NCBI RefSeq assembly: GCF_005144885.1
Contig: NZ_CP039690.1
Location: 5,655,001 to 5,719,000 of the forward strand
Direction of reading: 5' to 3'
DNA: 64,000 nt
Source of the DNA: Phreatobacter stygius
Lineage (GTDB): Bacteria > Pseudomonadota > Alphaproteobacteria > Rhizobiales > Phreatobacteraceae
Shown one piece after another: positions 42,973-52,153 of the stretch. A program made the position numbers and the translations under genes. Every line of letters begins with the position of its first letter. The stretch's first letter is position 1. The notes under the pieces were generated by a model. The model was not told the origin of the DNA. It saw nothing but the letters and a program-made list of their open reading frames with translations, and ran no database searches.

Positions 42973-44589
42973 ATGAACCAGAAGACGGCGGGCGAGCCGG
43001 TCACCCACAGCTATCAATTCGCTTATCGTCGTTCCCCCGACCAGGATGCGGCCGATCCCGTGCGCCATCCGGTCGTGGTGATCGGCGCGGGGCCGGTCGG
43101 CCTGACGCTTGCCGTCGATCTCGCCCTTCAAGGCCTCAATGTCGTGCTGCTCGATGATTCCGACCGGATCGGCGAGGGCAGCCGTGCGATCTGTTTTGCC
43201 AAGCGGACCCTGGAAATCTTCGATCGGCTCGGCGTCGGTGAAGGCCTGGTCGACAAGGGCGTCACCTGGCAGCGCGGCCGGGTTTTCCTTGGCGAGGGCG
43301 AACTCTACGACTTCGACCTGCTGCCCGAGGGCGGCCACAAGATGCCGGCCTTCATCAACATCCAGCAATATTACGTCGAGGCGGCGCTGGCCGCCCGCGT
43401 CGGCGAACTCGAAGATTTCATCGACCTGCGCTGGCGCAACCGGGTCACCGGCGTCAGCCGGCATTCGGATGGCGTGACGCTGACCATCGAGACCCCTGAG
43501 GGCGACTATCGGCTGGCGGCCGACTGGGTGGTGGCCTGCGACGGGTCGCGCTCGCCGGTGCGGACGCTGATGGGGCTCGATTTCGCCGGCGAGGCCTTCG
43601 ACGACCGCTTCCTGATCGCCGATGTGAAGATGACCGCGGCGTTTCCGACCGAACGCTGGTTCTGGTTCCAGCCGCCGTTCCACGCCGGCCAGTCGGCGCT
43701 CCTGCACAAGCAGCCGGATGATGTCTGGCGGATCGACCTGCAGCTCGGTCGCGACGCCGATATCGAGATCGAGCGGCAGCCGGATCATGTCATTCCGCGC
43801 ATCAGGCGCATGCTCGGCCATGGCGATTTCACCCTGGAATGGGTGTCGATCTACACTTTCCAATGCCGCCGGCTCGACCAGTTCGTCCATGGCCGGGTGA
43901 TCTTTGCCGGCGACAGCGCCCATCAGGTCTCGCCCTTCGGCGCGCGCGGCGCCAATTCCGGCGTGCAGGACGCGGAAAACCTCGCCTGGAAGCTCGGCGC
44001 CATGATCCATGGCGAAGCGGGCCCCGGCCTGCTCGAAAGTTATGACGCCGAGCGCGGCGCGGCGGCCGACGAGAATATCCTGAACTCGACCCGCGCCACC
44101 GATTTCATCGCGCCGCCGAGCCCGGGCGAGCAGCGCCTGCGCGACGCCGTGCTGGCGCTTGCGCGCACCACGGCCTTTGCCAAGCGCATGGTCAATTCCG
44201 GCCGGCTGTCGACCGCCACCACCTATGATACGGCCTTGTCGACGCCCGATGTCGAAGCCTGGGGCGGCTCGGCGAGATTGGGCGCGCCGGCGCCCGACGT
44301 GCCGCTGGGTCTTGCCGGCGGCCGGCGGGGGTTCCTGTCCGAGGTCGTCGGCGGCGGCTTCGTCGTGCTGACGGTCCACGACCACGCGCCGCCGGTGGCG
44401 CCCGCGGGTGTGACCCTGATGGTGATCGGCACCGACCTGACCGATGCCGAAGGCCTGTTCGCCAGCCGCTTCGACGCCCGGCCCGGCTCGACCTATCTCT
44501 TGCGCCCCGATGGTCATCTGACGGCCCGCTGGCGCAGTTTCGATGCCCGGGCGATCCTTGCCGCCCGGCGCCGTGCGCTCGGCCTCTGA
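42973..44589 (+). CDS. FAD-dependent aromatic-type monooxygenase
   Basis: A 538-residue flavoprotein hydroxylase of the PheA/TfdB/MhpA family. The FAD dinucleotide motif is VVVIGAGPVGLTLAVDLALQ, the DG motif is WVVACDGSRSPVRTLMGL and the GD motif is VIFAGDSAHQVSPFGARGAN. A thioredoxin-like C-terminal domain (FVVLTVHDHAPP, TYLLRPDGHLTARW) is also typical. The start begins MNQKTAGEP. The downstream DUF2783 gene is a regular partner. The aromatic or related substrate cannot be named. Confidence 0.87.
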   Translation: MNQKTAGEPVTHSYQFAYRRSPDQDAADPVRHPVVVIGAGPVGLTLAVDLALQGLNVVLLDDSDRIGEGSRAICFAKRTLEIFDRLGVGEGLVDKGVTWQRGRVFLGEGELYDFDLLPEGGHKMPAFINIQQYYVEAALAARVGELEDFIDLRWRNRVTGVSRHSDGVTLTIETPEGDYRLAADWVVACDGSRSPVRTLMGLDFAGEAFDDRFLIADVKMTAAFPTERWFWFQPPFHAGQSALLHKQPDDVWRIDLQLGRDADIEIERQPDHVIPRIRRMLGHGDFTLEWVSIYTFQCRRLDQFVHGRVIFAGDSAHQVSPFGARGANSGVQDAENLAWKLGAMIHGEAGPGLLESYDAERGAAADENILNSTRATDFIAPPSPGEQRLRDAVLALARTTAFAKRMVNSGRLSTATTYDTALSTPDVEAWGGSARLGAPAPDVPLGLAGGRRGFLSEVVGGGFVVLTVHDHAPPVAPAGVTLMVIGTDLTDAEGLFASRFDARPGSTYLLRPDGHLTARWRSFDARAILAARRRALGL

Positions 44590-44604
44590 CCTCGGGAGCC
44601 CTCG

Positions 44605-44799
44605 ATGGCCCAACTCGACACCGCCTCGCGTTTTGCCGATCCGGATTCAGCCTTCCGCCTGCTGGTCGAGGCGCATCGCGGGTTGTCGGAAACCGAGAGC
44701 GCCGATCTCAATGCCCGGCTGGTGCTGTTGCTCGCCAATCACATCGGCGATGCCGACGTGCTTGCCGAGGCCATCGCGGCCGCCCGCAAGGCGGGTTAG
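44605..44799 (+). CDS. DUF2783 protein
   Basis: A 64-residue helical protein (FRLLVEAHRGLSETESADLN, ARLVLLLANHIGDADVLAEA). DUF2783 genes almost always follow flavin monooxygenases such as the one upstream, 15 bases away here, so it may be a small accessory subunit. Its function is unknown. Confidence 0.82.
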   Translation: MAQLDTASRFADPDSAFRLLVEAHRGLSETESADLNARLVLLLANHIGDADVLAEAIAAARKAG

Positions 44800-44814
44800 C
44801 CGCGATGGGTCGCA

Positions 44815-45294
44815 TCAGGCCATCGCGTCGCTGAAAGCCGGTGCCTTGGCCAGTTCCTTGGCCGGTTCCTTGGCCGGCGTCTTGACCGGCAGCGGGAAGG
44901 CGCGGTCATAGGCCAGGTTGAACACGAAGGCATAGACCACGTAGAAGCCGGCGATCGCGATATCCATGATGAAGGCCTCCATCAGGCTGATGCCGAGATA
45001 CCAGGCAATGGCCGGCAGCAGGACCAGCAGCAGTCCGGCTTCGAACAGCAGGGCGTGGGCGATACGCACCGGCAGGCTCTTGGCGACCCGGCCGGTCAGC
45101 CGCAGCATCAGGTGATCGAAGCCGAGATTGTAGACATAGTTCCAGATGGTGGCGACGATCGAGCTGCCGACGCCGATGACGCCCATCTGCTCCAGGCCGA
45201 TGCCGAACAGCCAGCTGCCGGCCGGCAGGACGATGGCCAGGCTGACGAGTTCGAACAGAATGGTGTGGCGGATACGGTCGGCGGTCGTGCGCAT
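44815..45294 (-). CDS. PACE-family efflux transporter
   Basis: A 159-residue inner-membrane protein made of two repeated two-helix units (bacterial transmembrane pair). Landmarks are RTTADRIRHTILFELVSLAI, IWNYVYNLGFDHLM, RIAHALLFEAGLLLVLLPAI and VVYAFVFNLAYDRAFP. PACE proteins export biocides such as chlorhexidine or small diamines by proton antiport. The C-terminal tail has an unusual KEPAKELAKAPA repeat. It is divergent from a LysR regulator, the usual arrangement for PACE genes. Confidence 0.88.
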   Translation of the reverse strand: MRTTADRIRHTILFELVSLAIVLPAGSWLFGIGLEQMGVIGVGSSIVATIWNYVYNLGFDHLMLRLTGRVAKSLPVRIAHALLFEAGLLLVLLPAIAWYLGISLMEAFIMDIAIAGFYVVYAFVFNLAYDRAFPLPVKTPAKEPAKELAKAPAFSDAMA

Positions 45295-45340
45295 GACGAA
45301 AACGGGCTCTTGCAGGAATGACTGATGCGGCGTCTTCTAT

Positions 45341-45362
45341 CTTGATATCCGGCATTCTCAAG
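45341..45362. promoter_or_regulatory. LysR-type dyad in the PACE/LysR divergent promoter
   Basis: CTTGA and TCAAG, 12 bases apart, sit in an AT-rich stretch between the divergent genes; outer bases TATC and GATA extend the symmetry. The spacing fits a T-N11-A LysR box. It is 27 bases before the LysR start. Confidence 0.45.
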
Positions 45363-45388
45363 TTAGATACCATCTGGATTGGAGATAG

Positions 45389-46288
45389 ATGAGCATTTCC
45401 CTGGAGCAGATGGAGGCTTTCGTCGCCGCCGCCGAGGCGGGCTCGTTTTCGGCTGCCGCCCGCCGCCTCGGCCGCGTCCAGTCGGCGGTGAGCACCCAGG
45501 TCGCCAATCTCGAGATCGATCTCGGGGTGAAGCTGTTCAGCCGCGCCGGCCGCTATCCGAAGCTGACCGCCGCCGGTGAGCGGCTGCTGGCCGAGGCGCG
45601 CGTCGTGATCGAGCGGCGCGAGCATTTCATTGGCGTCGCGGCGAGCCTCGAGCAGGGCGTCGAGGCACGGCTGGTGCTGGCGCTCGACGAACTCTATCCG
45701 GAAAGCAAGATCGGCGAGCTGATGGCGGCCTTCGCCGCCGAGTTTCCCTCGGTCGAGCTGGAGATCCTGTTTCCCTTGATGGAGGACGTCAGCCGCATGG
45801 TGCTCGATGGCAGCGCCGATCTCGGCATCATGTGGCGCCAGGAGGTGCTGCCGCCGGCGCTGGGCTTCCACACCATCGGCTGGGTGCCGCTGCAACTGGT
45901 CTGCGCGCGCGATCATCCGCTCGCCCGCGCGCGCGTCGCCTGGGAAGAGCTGAAGCGCCACCGCCAGCTGATGCTGGCGACCCGTTCCGACAGTCAGGAG
46001 AAGATGCGCCTGCGGGTCGCCGCCGAGGTCTGGTGGGTGGAAAGCCACTGGGTGATCCTGGAACTGGTCAAGCACGGCATCGGCTGGGCCTTCGTGTCCG
46101 ATCACGTGATCGCCGCCTCCTCCACCCGTCCGCATCTGGTCACGCCGGAACTGCAGTTCGACAACAGCGACTGGCCGGTGGCCCTCGAGCTGATCTGGCA
46201 CAAGCAGCGCAAGCCCGGCCGGGCGGCCTCCTGGCTCAAGGATCGTTTCTCGCGCGAGCGGATCGGGCTGGACTGGGACGGCACATGA
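45389..46288 (+). CDS. LysR-family transcriptional regulator
   Basis: A 299-residue LysR protein. Residues 1-62 are the winged helix-turn-helix (LEQMEAFVAAAEAGSFSAAA then LGRVQSAVSTQVANLEIDLG), and about 90-295 the periplasmic-binding-like effector domain (RLVLALDELYPESKIGELMA, DLGIMWRQEVLPP). By position it controls the divergent PACE transporter and possibly itself. The start begins MSISLEQME with GGAGATAG before it. Confidence 0.88.
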   Translation: MSISLEQMEAFVAAAEAGSFSAAARRLGRVQSAVSTQVANLEIDLGVKLFSRAGRYPKLTAAGERLLAEARVVIERREHFIGVAASLEQGVEARLVLALDELYPESKIGELMAAFAAEFPSVELEILFPLMEDVSRMVLDGSADLGIMWRQEVLPPALGFHTIGWVPLQLVCARDHPLARARVAWEELKRHRQLMLATRSDSQEKMRLRVAAEVWWVESHWVILELVKHGIGWAFVSDHVIAASSTRPHLVTPELQFDNSDWPVALELIWHKQRKPGRAASWLKDRFSRERIGLDWDGT

Positions 46289-46357
46289 GATGAGCGGGTC
46301 CGGCTATCGCCTGGACTCGCCGGGCAGGCTAATCTCCCCGGCGCTCAGGAGAACCGC

Positions 46358-46756
46358 ATGTATAGCCACGTGACTGCCGGCACCAATGACATCGAGCGCT
46401 CGCGCGCCTTTTACGACGCGACGCTGGGCGCGCTCGGTTTTGTCAGGCGCTGGGATTTCCCGGCATCGTCGGGCTATGCGCCGCAAGGCGAGATGCGCCC
46501 GCAATATTGGATCCTGCGGCCCTTCGACGAAAATCCGGCACGCGCCGGCAATGGCGTCATGCCGGGCTTCCTGGCGCTCGACCGGGCGGCGGTCGATGCC
46601 TTCTACCGTGCGGCCCTGGCCCATGGCGGCCAGGACGAGGGCCCGCCCGGCCTGCGCCCGCATTACCACCCGCATTATTACGGCGCCTATGTCCGCGATC
46701 CCGACGGCAACAAGCTCTGCGCCTGCTGCCATCAGCCCTATCCCGGCGACAAATAG
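46358..46756 (+). CDS. VOC-superfamily (glyoxalase-like) protein
   Basis: A 132-residue vicinal-oxygen-chelate protein: MYSHVTAGTNDIERSRAFYD begins the first beta-alpha-beta module and HYYGAYVRDPDGNKLCACC ends the second. Possible metal ligands are His4, and His/Glu-like residues in the PHYHPHYYGAY and GEMRPQYW segments. These proteins may bind or turn over small molecules; the substrate is unknown. Confidence 0.8.
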   Translation: MYSHVTAGTNDIERSRAFYDATLGALGFVRRWDFPASSGYAPQGEMRPQYWILRPFDENPARAGNGVMPGFLALDRAAVDAFYRAALAHGGQDEGPPGLRPHYHPHYYGAYVRDPDGNKLCACCHQPYPGDK

Positions 46757-46787
46757 GCGGTTCGCGGCACCGTTTCCCGGCCGCCGC

Positions 46788-47849
46788 TCAGGCCCGCGGC
46801 CGGGCGCCCCAGGGGCCGCGATCCTGCACCATGGTCGGCAGGTCCTGGCGGTCGCGCATCGCCGGCGGATGCGGCGGCATGGCCTGCGGCAGCCGGCCGC
46901 CGGCCATGTCGACCAGGGCCTGGACCCGCTTGGTGATCGAGGGGTGGGTCGAGAACAGGTCGCTGATATCGTCAGGATCGTTCTCGAAACACATGTCCAT
47001 CAGCCCGGACGGCACGCCGTCGATATCGGCGCGGCCGGAAATCTTCAGAAGCGCCGAGATCATCGCGTCCGGGTTCTTGGTCAGTTCCACCGCGCCGGCA
47101 TCGGCGAGATATTCGCGCGAGCGCGACAGCGACAGGCGGATCACGACCGCCAGGAACCACGACACCACGATGAGCGCGACGCCGATCGCGACCGCCGCGA
47201 AATTGGCCTTGCGGCTGTCGTCCGAGGAGGACGACCGGAAGCCGCCGCTGGTGAACATGCGGAAGGTGATCTCGCCGATCAGCGAGAGGACGCCGGCGAT
47301 CACCACCGCGATGATCATCAGCCTGACGTCGCCATTGCGGATATGGGTCAGTTCATGGGCCAGCACCGCCTCGATCTCGGCGTCGTCGAGCGTGTTGATC
47401 AGCCCGGAGGTCACCGTGATGGTGAACTGCTTGTCGTTGACGCCGCTGGCAAAGGCATTCAGCGCGTCGCTTTCGACGATGGCGAGCTTGGGCATGGTCA
47501 GGCCACGCGAGATGCAGAGGTTCTCCAGCATCTTGTAGAGTTTCGGATTGTCCGCGCGGGTGACGCCGGTTGCGCCCGACATGGTGCCGACCAGGGCGAC
47601 GTTGAAGCGGTAGCCGATCAACACCCAGACGAGCGTGCCGAGCGTCACGAAGGGCAGGGCCCAGAGGAACGTCCGGAAGGTCTCGAGCTTGACGTTGGCG
47701 CCATAGGGCAGGCCGTTCAGCCCATGGAACACCAGGATCACGCCGAAGGTCATGAGATAGGCGAGCAGGAACAATCCGGCGATCAGAAAGCCGGACCGGA
47801 TCCTGTTGTTGCGGATATGGCTGTAGAGCCCGAAGGCCTGGCCCGGCAT
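46788..47849 (-). CDS. HtpX-type zinc metalloprotease (M48)
   Basis: A 353-residue membrane metalloprotease. Two N-terminal transmembrane helices (FLIAGLFLLAYLMTFGVILV, FLWALPFVTLGTLVWVLIGY) precede the catalytic motif LAHELTHIRNGDVR; the third ligand Glu is in SRSREYLADAGAVELT. The C terminus has FSTHPSITKRVQALV, typical of M48B. It removes damaged membrane proteins. It is longer than classical HtpX because of a Ser-rich loop. LemA lies 17 bases upstream, an arrangement common in bacteria. Confidence 0.87.
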   Translation of the reverse strand: MPGQAFGLYSHIRNNRIRSGFLIAGLFLLAYLMTFGVILVFHGLNGLPYGANVKLETFRTFLWALPFVTLGTLVWVLIGYRFNVALVGTMSGATGVTRADNPKLYKMLENLCISRGLTMPKLAIVESDALNAFASGVNDKQFTITVTSGLINTLDDAEIEAVLAHELTHIRNGDVRLMIIAVVIAGVLSLIGEITFRMFTSGGFRSSSSDDSRKANFAAVAIGVALIVVSWFLAVVIRLSLSRSREYLADAGAVELTKNPDAMISALLKISGRADIDGVPSGLMDMCFENDPDDISDLFSTHPSITKRVQALVDMAGGRLPQAMPPHPPAMRDRQDLPTMVQDRGPWGARPRA

Positions 47850-47866
47850 GGGCGTCTGGCCCGCCG

Positions 47867-48427
47867 TCAGAACTTCACGGTCGGTGGCGCGGCATCCATG
47901 GTGGTGCGCGCATCCGCTCCGACATCGAAGAATTCCCTGGCCGCGAAACCCATCTGCTGGGCGAACAGCACGGCCGGGAAAGCCTGGATCGCGGCATTGA
48001 ACTCGCTCACCGCATTGTTGAAGAAGCGGCGGGCGGCGGCGAGCTTGTTCTCGACATCGGTGAGGTCGGTCTGCAATTGCTGGAAATTGGCGCTGGCCTT
48101 GAGGTCCGGATAGGCTTCGGCGAGCGCCAGAAGCCGGCCGACCGCACCGCTCAGCTGCTGTTCGGCCGCAGCCTGGGCCGCCGGTCCCTGCGCGGCCTGG
48201 GCGGCGTTGCGCGCCTCGACCACGGCCTCCAGCGTGCCGCGCTCGTGCGCCGCATAACCCTTCACCGTCTCGACCAGATTGGGGATCAGGTCGTGGCGCT
48301 GCTTCAACTGCACGTCGATGTCGGCGAAGGCCTGGTTGACCCGCTGCTGCATGCCGACAAGGCCGTTATAGATGAAGATCGCATAGACGACGAGGAGGGC
48401 GATGACGCCGACAATGGCCCAAACCAT
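47867..48427 (-). CDS. lemA: LemA-family protein
   Basis: A 186-residue membrane protein with an outside-first N-terminal helix (VIALLVVYAIFIYNGLVGMQ) and a long helical bundle: QRVNQAFADIDVQLKQRHDL, IPNLVETVKGYAAHERGTLE, LKASANFQQLQTDLTDVENK and FNNAVSEFNAAIQAFPAVLF. All are LemA landmarks. LemA and HtpX-type proteases are often encoded together and may act jointly in envelope quality control. The two are cotranscribed here by spacing. Confidence 0.88.
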   Translation of the reverse strand: MVWAIVGVIALLVVYAIFIYNGLVGMQQRVNQAFADIDVQLKQRHDLIPNLVETVKGYAAHERGTLEAVVEARNAAQAAQGPAAQAAAEQQLSGAVGRLLALAEAYPDLKASANFQQLQTDLTDVENKLAAARRFFNNAVSEFNAAIQAFPAVLFAQQMGFAAREFFDVGADARTTMDAAPPTVKF

Positions 48428-48562
48428 GGTTGTTCCTTTTCACACGCGGTCCGGCCACCGTGGCACGGGCGCGGTCTCGAGGGAAGCTGGCGTGCAGCAA
48501 CAGCCTTGCTCAACCGTTTGGAGATCATTGCGGGGCGGGGCGCGCCGGCCGCGGCCGCCCGG

Positions 48563-49309
48563 TCAGCTCGACGGCCGGCCCTTGCCGGTGAGCCAGGGCG
48601 ACACCGCGCCCCAGGGCCGGTCGAGCGGCGTGCCGTGCGCCGGCCGTTCCTCGCGCGGCAAGGTCAGCTGGTGGATCTCCAGGATCGGCAGAGGCGGCCC
48701 GGAATAGTTCTCGCTGACCAGCAGTCCGGACTTGGCGCCGCGCACCAGCACCGCATCCGAGGGCGCCGCCGAGAACACGGCTTCGCCGGGCACCCGCTCG
48801 CGGCCGATCAGCTTGGTCTCCTCGAAGGCGACCGCGCCGCCATTGTCGGCGTGCAGCACATAGAGCAGCGGCAGTTTTTCCGCCTCCTGGTAGCCGATCG
48901 CCTCGACGAAGCGCCAGCTTTCCTCGACCACCTCTTCGGATGCGATATCGGCGGCCAGCGCCCGCTTGGCGGCGGTCATGCGGGCCCGCTTGGCGACCAC
49001 CCGGACCACGCCCGCGCCGCCCCAGACGGCCAGCCAGAGCAGGGCCGCGATGGTCCAGGTCCGATCGGTGCCGAATGACAGGCCGGTGGCGAATTGCAGG
49101 CCCCAGGCGGCCAGCAGCACCAGCGGGCCAATGAAGATCAGCGACAGGAGGCCGAGGCCGATGCCTGAGCCGACCTCGGCGAGATCGGCCTGCGGCTGCA
49201 GGCGCAGCTCGTCCAGCGCTTCTTCCAGCACGGCGCGCTCGACAGTGTCGGCGGGCCGTCGATAGGAAAGCGACAGGGGCCTTTCACGTGCCTCGACCAT
49301 GGGCGTCAT
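48563..49309 (-). CDS. Hypothetical two-helix membrane protein
   Basis: A 248-residue protein with two transmembrane helices in the middle (GLGLLSLIFIGPLVLLAAWG and WTIAALLWLAVWGGAGVVRV). The N terminus (YRRPADTVERAVLEEALDEL) and the cytosolic C-terminal half (EAEKLPLLYVLHADNGGAVA, FEETKLIGRERVPGE) are not assigned to a family. Its ATG overlaps the stop of the ABC exporter upstream by four bases, so it may work with it. Confidence 0.6.
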   Translation of the reverse strand: MTPMVEARERPLSLSYRRPADTVERAVLEEALDELRLQPQADLAEVGSGIGLGLLSLIFIGPLVLLAAWGLQFATGLSFGTDRTWTIAALLWLAVWGGAGVVRVVAKRARMTAAKRALAADIASEEVVEESWRFVEAIGYQEAEKLPLLYVLHADNGGAVAFEETKLIGRERVPGEAVFSAAPSDAVLVRGAKSGLLVSENYSGPPLPILEIHQLTLPREERPAHGTPLDRPWGAVSPWLTGKGRPSS

Positions 49310-51285
49310 TCCGCCGCCTCTTGGGGCGTCTTGCTGGAGGGTTCGCTCAGCAGTTCACTGATCGATTCTTGCGATTGTGAGGCAGGCTCCTGAGCCCGCG
49401 CCGGTACGCCGCGATCGAGGCCGGCGATCTTCTCCTGGGCCTCGGCTGCCTCGCGCTGGCGATTCCACAATCCGGCATAGAGGCCGCCGCGCGCAAGCAG
49501 TTCGCCATGGGTGCCGCGTTCGGCGACCCGGCCGCCGTCGAGCACGATGATCTCGTCGGCGCCGACGATGGTCGACAGCCGGTGGGCGATGACGATCGCC
49601 GTGCGGTTCTCCGCCACCTTGTCGAGCGCACCCTGGATCTCGCGCTCGGTATGGCTGTCGAGTGCCGAGGTCGCTTCGTCCAGCACCAGGATCGGCGGCG
49701 ACTTCAGGATGGTGCGGGCGATCGCCACGCGCTGCTTCTCGCCGCCCGAGAGTTTCAGGCCGCGCTCGCCCACCTCGGTCTCATAGCCCTCCGGACTGTG
49801 CCGGATGAACTCGTGGATCTGGGCGAGCCTGGCGGCCGCCTCGACCTCGGCGTCATCGGCGTCCCAGCGGCCGTAGCGGATATTGTAGCGGATCGTGTCG
49901 TTGAACAGCACCGTGTCCTGCGGCACCATGCCGATGGCGTGGCGCAGCGAGCCCTGGGTGACCTCGCGGATATCCTGGCCGTCAATGGTGATGCGGCCGC
50001 CGGATATCTCGTAGAAGCGGAACAGCAGGCGCGAGATGGTCGATTTGCCGGCGCCCGACGGGCCGACGATCGCCACCGTCTTGCCGGCCGGCACCTCGAA
50101 GGTCACGCCCTTCAGGATCGGCCGGGCCGGATCGTAAGCGAAGGTGACATTGTCGAAGCGGATCGCGCCGCCATTGACGGCGAGCGCCGGGGCGTCCGGC
50201 TTGTCCTGGATTTCCGGATTGCGGTCGAGGATCTGGAACATCGCCTCGATGTCGGTCACCGCCTGTTTGATCTCGCGATAGACCATGCCCATGAAATTGA
50301 GCGGCTGGTAGAGCTGGATCATCATGGCATTGATCATGACGAAGTCGCCGACCGTGTTGCGGCCCTGGGCAATGTCGATGGCGCACATCACCATGCAGGC
50401 GGTCATGCCGAGCGTGAAGATCACCGCCTGGCCCGAGTTCAGCACGGCGAGCGAGGTATAGGCCTTGGTGGAAGCCGCCTCGTATTTCTCCATGGAGACG
50501 TCGTAGCGGGCCTTTTCGCGCGCCTCGGCGCCGAAATATTTCACCGTCTCGTAGTTCAACAGCGAGTCGATCGCCTTCACATTGGCGTTGTTGTCGCTGT
50601 CGTTCATGTCGCGACGGATGCTGATGCGCCATTCGGTCGCCGAATAGGTGAACCAGAGATAGAGCACCACGGTCGCCAGGATCACCGCGACATAACGCCA
50701 GTCGAACATCCACAGGAGCACGCCGACGATCATCACCAGCTCGATGATGGTCGGCGCCAGCTGCAGCATCAGCATGCGCACGATGGTCTCGATGCCGTTG
50801 CGGCCGCGCTCCAGCACGCGGGTCAGCCCGCCGGTCTTGCGCTCCAGATGGAAGCGCAGCGACAGCTTGTGCATGTGCTCGAAGGTGATCAGCGCCAGCC
50901 GCCGGACCGCATGCATCGACACCTTGGCGAACAGGCCGTCGCGCATCTGGGTGATCAGCGCCATGACGATGCGGGCAAGGCCGTAGCCGAGCGTCAGCGC
51001 CACTGGCGGCGCCATCAGCCACAGCCACCACGACATGTCGGCGACCCTCGGGGCTGCCAACGCGTCGGTCGCCCATTTGAAGGTGAACGGCACGACCATG
51101 GTCACGAGCTTGGCGACCATCAGCATGACCATGGCCCAGACCACCCGGAGCTTCAGGTCGGCGCGGTCGCCCGGCCAGATGAACGGCCACAGATGCAGGA
51201 TGGTGCGCGACAACGCTCCGCCATCCGCGGAAACGCGGGGGCGTGCGGAATGGCTCCGCGCCGTGTCGTGATCGGATGTCGACAA
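49306..51285 (-). CDS. ATM1-type ABC exporter (fused permease and ATPase)
   Basis: A 659-residue half-transporter that works as a dimer. Residues 40-340 are the six-helix membrane domain (VVWAMVMLMVAKLVTMVVPF, LHEH-like loops such as FEHMHKLSLRFHLERKTGG). The nucleotide domain has Walker A (GPSGAGKSTISRLL), Q-loop, signature LSGGEKQRVAIAR and Walker B (ILVLDEATSALD). Close matches to LSLRFHLERKTGGLTRVLER place it in the ATM1/heavy-metal group that exports glutathione-linked metal or sulfur compounds. The start and stop fit the family; it heads a two-gene unit with the membrane protein. Confidence 0.88.
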   Translation of the reverse strand: MSTSDHDTARSHSARPRVSADGGALSRTILHLWPFIWPGDRADLKLRVVWAMVMLMVAKLVTMVVPFTFKWATDALAAPRVADMSWWLWLMAPPVALTLGYGLARIVMALITQMRDGLFAKVSMHAVRRLALITFEHMHKLSLRFHLERKTGGLTRVLERGRNGIETIVRMLMLQLAPTIIELVMIVGVLLWMFDWRYVAVILATVVLYLWFTYSATEWRISIRRDMNDSDNNANVKAIDSLLNYETVKYFGAEAREKARYDVSMEKYEAASTKAYTSLAVLNSGQAVIFTLGMTACMVMCAIDIAQGRNTVGDFVMINAMMIQLYQPLNFMGMVYREIKQAVTDIEAMFQILDRNPEIQDKPDAPALAVNGGAIRFDNVTFAYDPARPILKGVTFEVPAGKTVAIVGPSGAGKSTISRLLFRFYEISGGRITIDGQDIREVTQGSLRHAIGMVPQDTVLFNDTIRYNIRYGRWDADDAEVEAAARLAQIHEFIRHSPEGYETEVGERGLKLSGGEKQRVAIARTILKSPPILVLDEATSALDSHTEREIQGALDKVAENRTAIVIAHRLSTIVGADEIIVLDGGRVAERGTHGELLARGGLYAGLWNRQREAAEAQEKIAGLDRGVPARAQEPASQSQESISELLSEPSSKTPQEAAE

Positions 51286-51495
51286 AATGGTCTCAGGTCC
51301 TTGGGGAGCGCTGGAGCGCCGTTTTCTGGAACCGATATAAGCACAGTGCGGGGCCTTTGCAGGGGGCCTCGCGCATGCCAGCCGCGACCGGCGCCCGTGG
51401 CGCGCCCGCTGCAGTGCAAGAACGGTTTGATATGACAGGCTGACCCGGCGCCTCAGGCCCGCTATTGTGACCCGTGAGATTCACGGGGACCCGTC

Positions 51496-52107
51496 ATGGC
51501 CACCATTCGTTCCATTTGCGTCTATTGCGGCTCGGGCAATGGTCATGCCGCGGTTCACCTGCAGGCGGCCAAGGAATTCGGCGCGGCCATGGGCAAGGCT
51601 GGCCTCCGGCTGGTCTATGGCGGCGGCGGCACCGGCCTGATGGGCGCGCTGGCCGGCGCGGTCATCGAGAATGGCGGCCAGGTGACCGGCATCATTCCGG
51701 AATTCCTGAAGCGCAAGGAAATGGCGATGGACGGCGTGCAGGAAATGATCACGGTTCCCGACATGCATGTCCGCAAGATGATGATGTTCCACAAGGCCGA
51801 CAGCTTCGTCGCGCTTCCCGGCGGCATCGGCACGCTCGAGGAACTGGTCGAGCAATTGACCTGGGCCCAGCTCGGCCGGCATCGCAAGCCCGTGGTCATC
51901 GCCAATATCGCCGGCTTCTGGGATCCCCTGAAGGTGCTGCTCGCCCATATGCGCGAAGAGGGCTTCATCCGGCCGGAACTGGCGGTGAAATACACCCTGG
52001 TCGAGCGCGCCGCCGAGATCATCCCGACCTTGCAGGAAGCCGTTGCCGACCTGCCCGACGAGGCGCTGTCGGAGGAGCATGAGCCGGTGCTGATCGGCAA
52101 GATGTGA
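51496..52107 (+). CDS. LOG-family (TIGR00730) Rossmann protein
   Basis: A 203-residue member of the LOG family; biochemically studied members cleave ribose phosphate from nucleoside monophosphates, including cytokinin ribotides. The N terminus is SICVYCGSGNGHAAVHLQAA, with GLRLVYGGGGTGLMGALAGA, and the catalytic PGGxGTxxE reads FVALPGGIGTLEELVEQLTW with an arginine-containing MHVRKMMMF before it. GGGGA precedes the ATG. Divergent from the ABC exporter. Confidence 0.88.
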   Translation: MATIRSICVYCGSGNGHAAVHLQAAKEFGAAMGKAGLRLVYGGGGTGLMGALAGAVIENGGQVTGIIPEFLKRKEMAMDGVQEMITVPDMHVRKMMMFHKADSFVALPGGIGTLEELVEQLTWAQLGRHRKPVVIANIAGFWDPLKVLLAHMREEGFIRPELAVKYTLVERAAEIIPTLQEAVADLPDEALSEEHEPVLIGKM

Positions 52108-52108
52108 G

Positions 52109-52133
52109 GCGAGGGGGCTCAAGCCCCCCTCGC
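52109..52133. terminator. Bidirectional hairpin between convergent LOG and cimA genes
   Basis: GCGAGGGGGCT pairs with AGCCCCCCTCGC (one extra C). It sits just past the LOG stop and 21 bases before the cimA stop. No T-run, but position and strength suggest termination in both directions. Confidence 0.6.
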
Positions 52134-52153
52134 AAGCTGCCGTCCAGACGACC

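Noticed and set aside
42781-44613. Minus-strand 610-codon frame opposite the monooxygenase
   Set aside because: The FAD-binding motifs lie on the plus strand in the right order; the minus frame has no motif.
49507-51435. Plus-strand 642-codon frame opposite the ABC exporter
   Set aside because: Walker A, signature and Walker B motifs are all on the minus strand.
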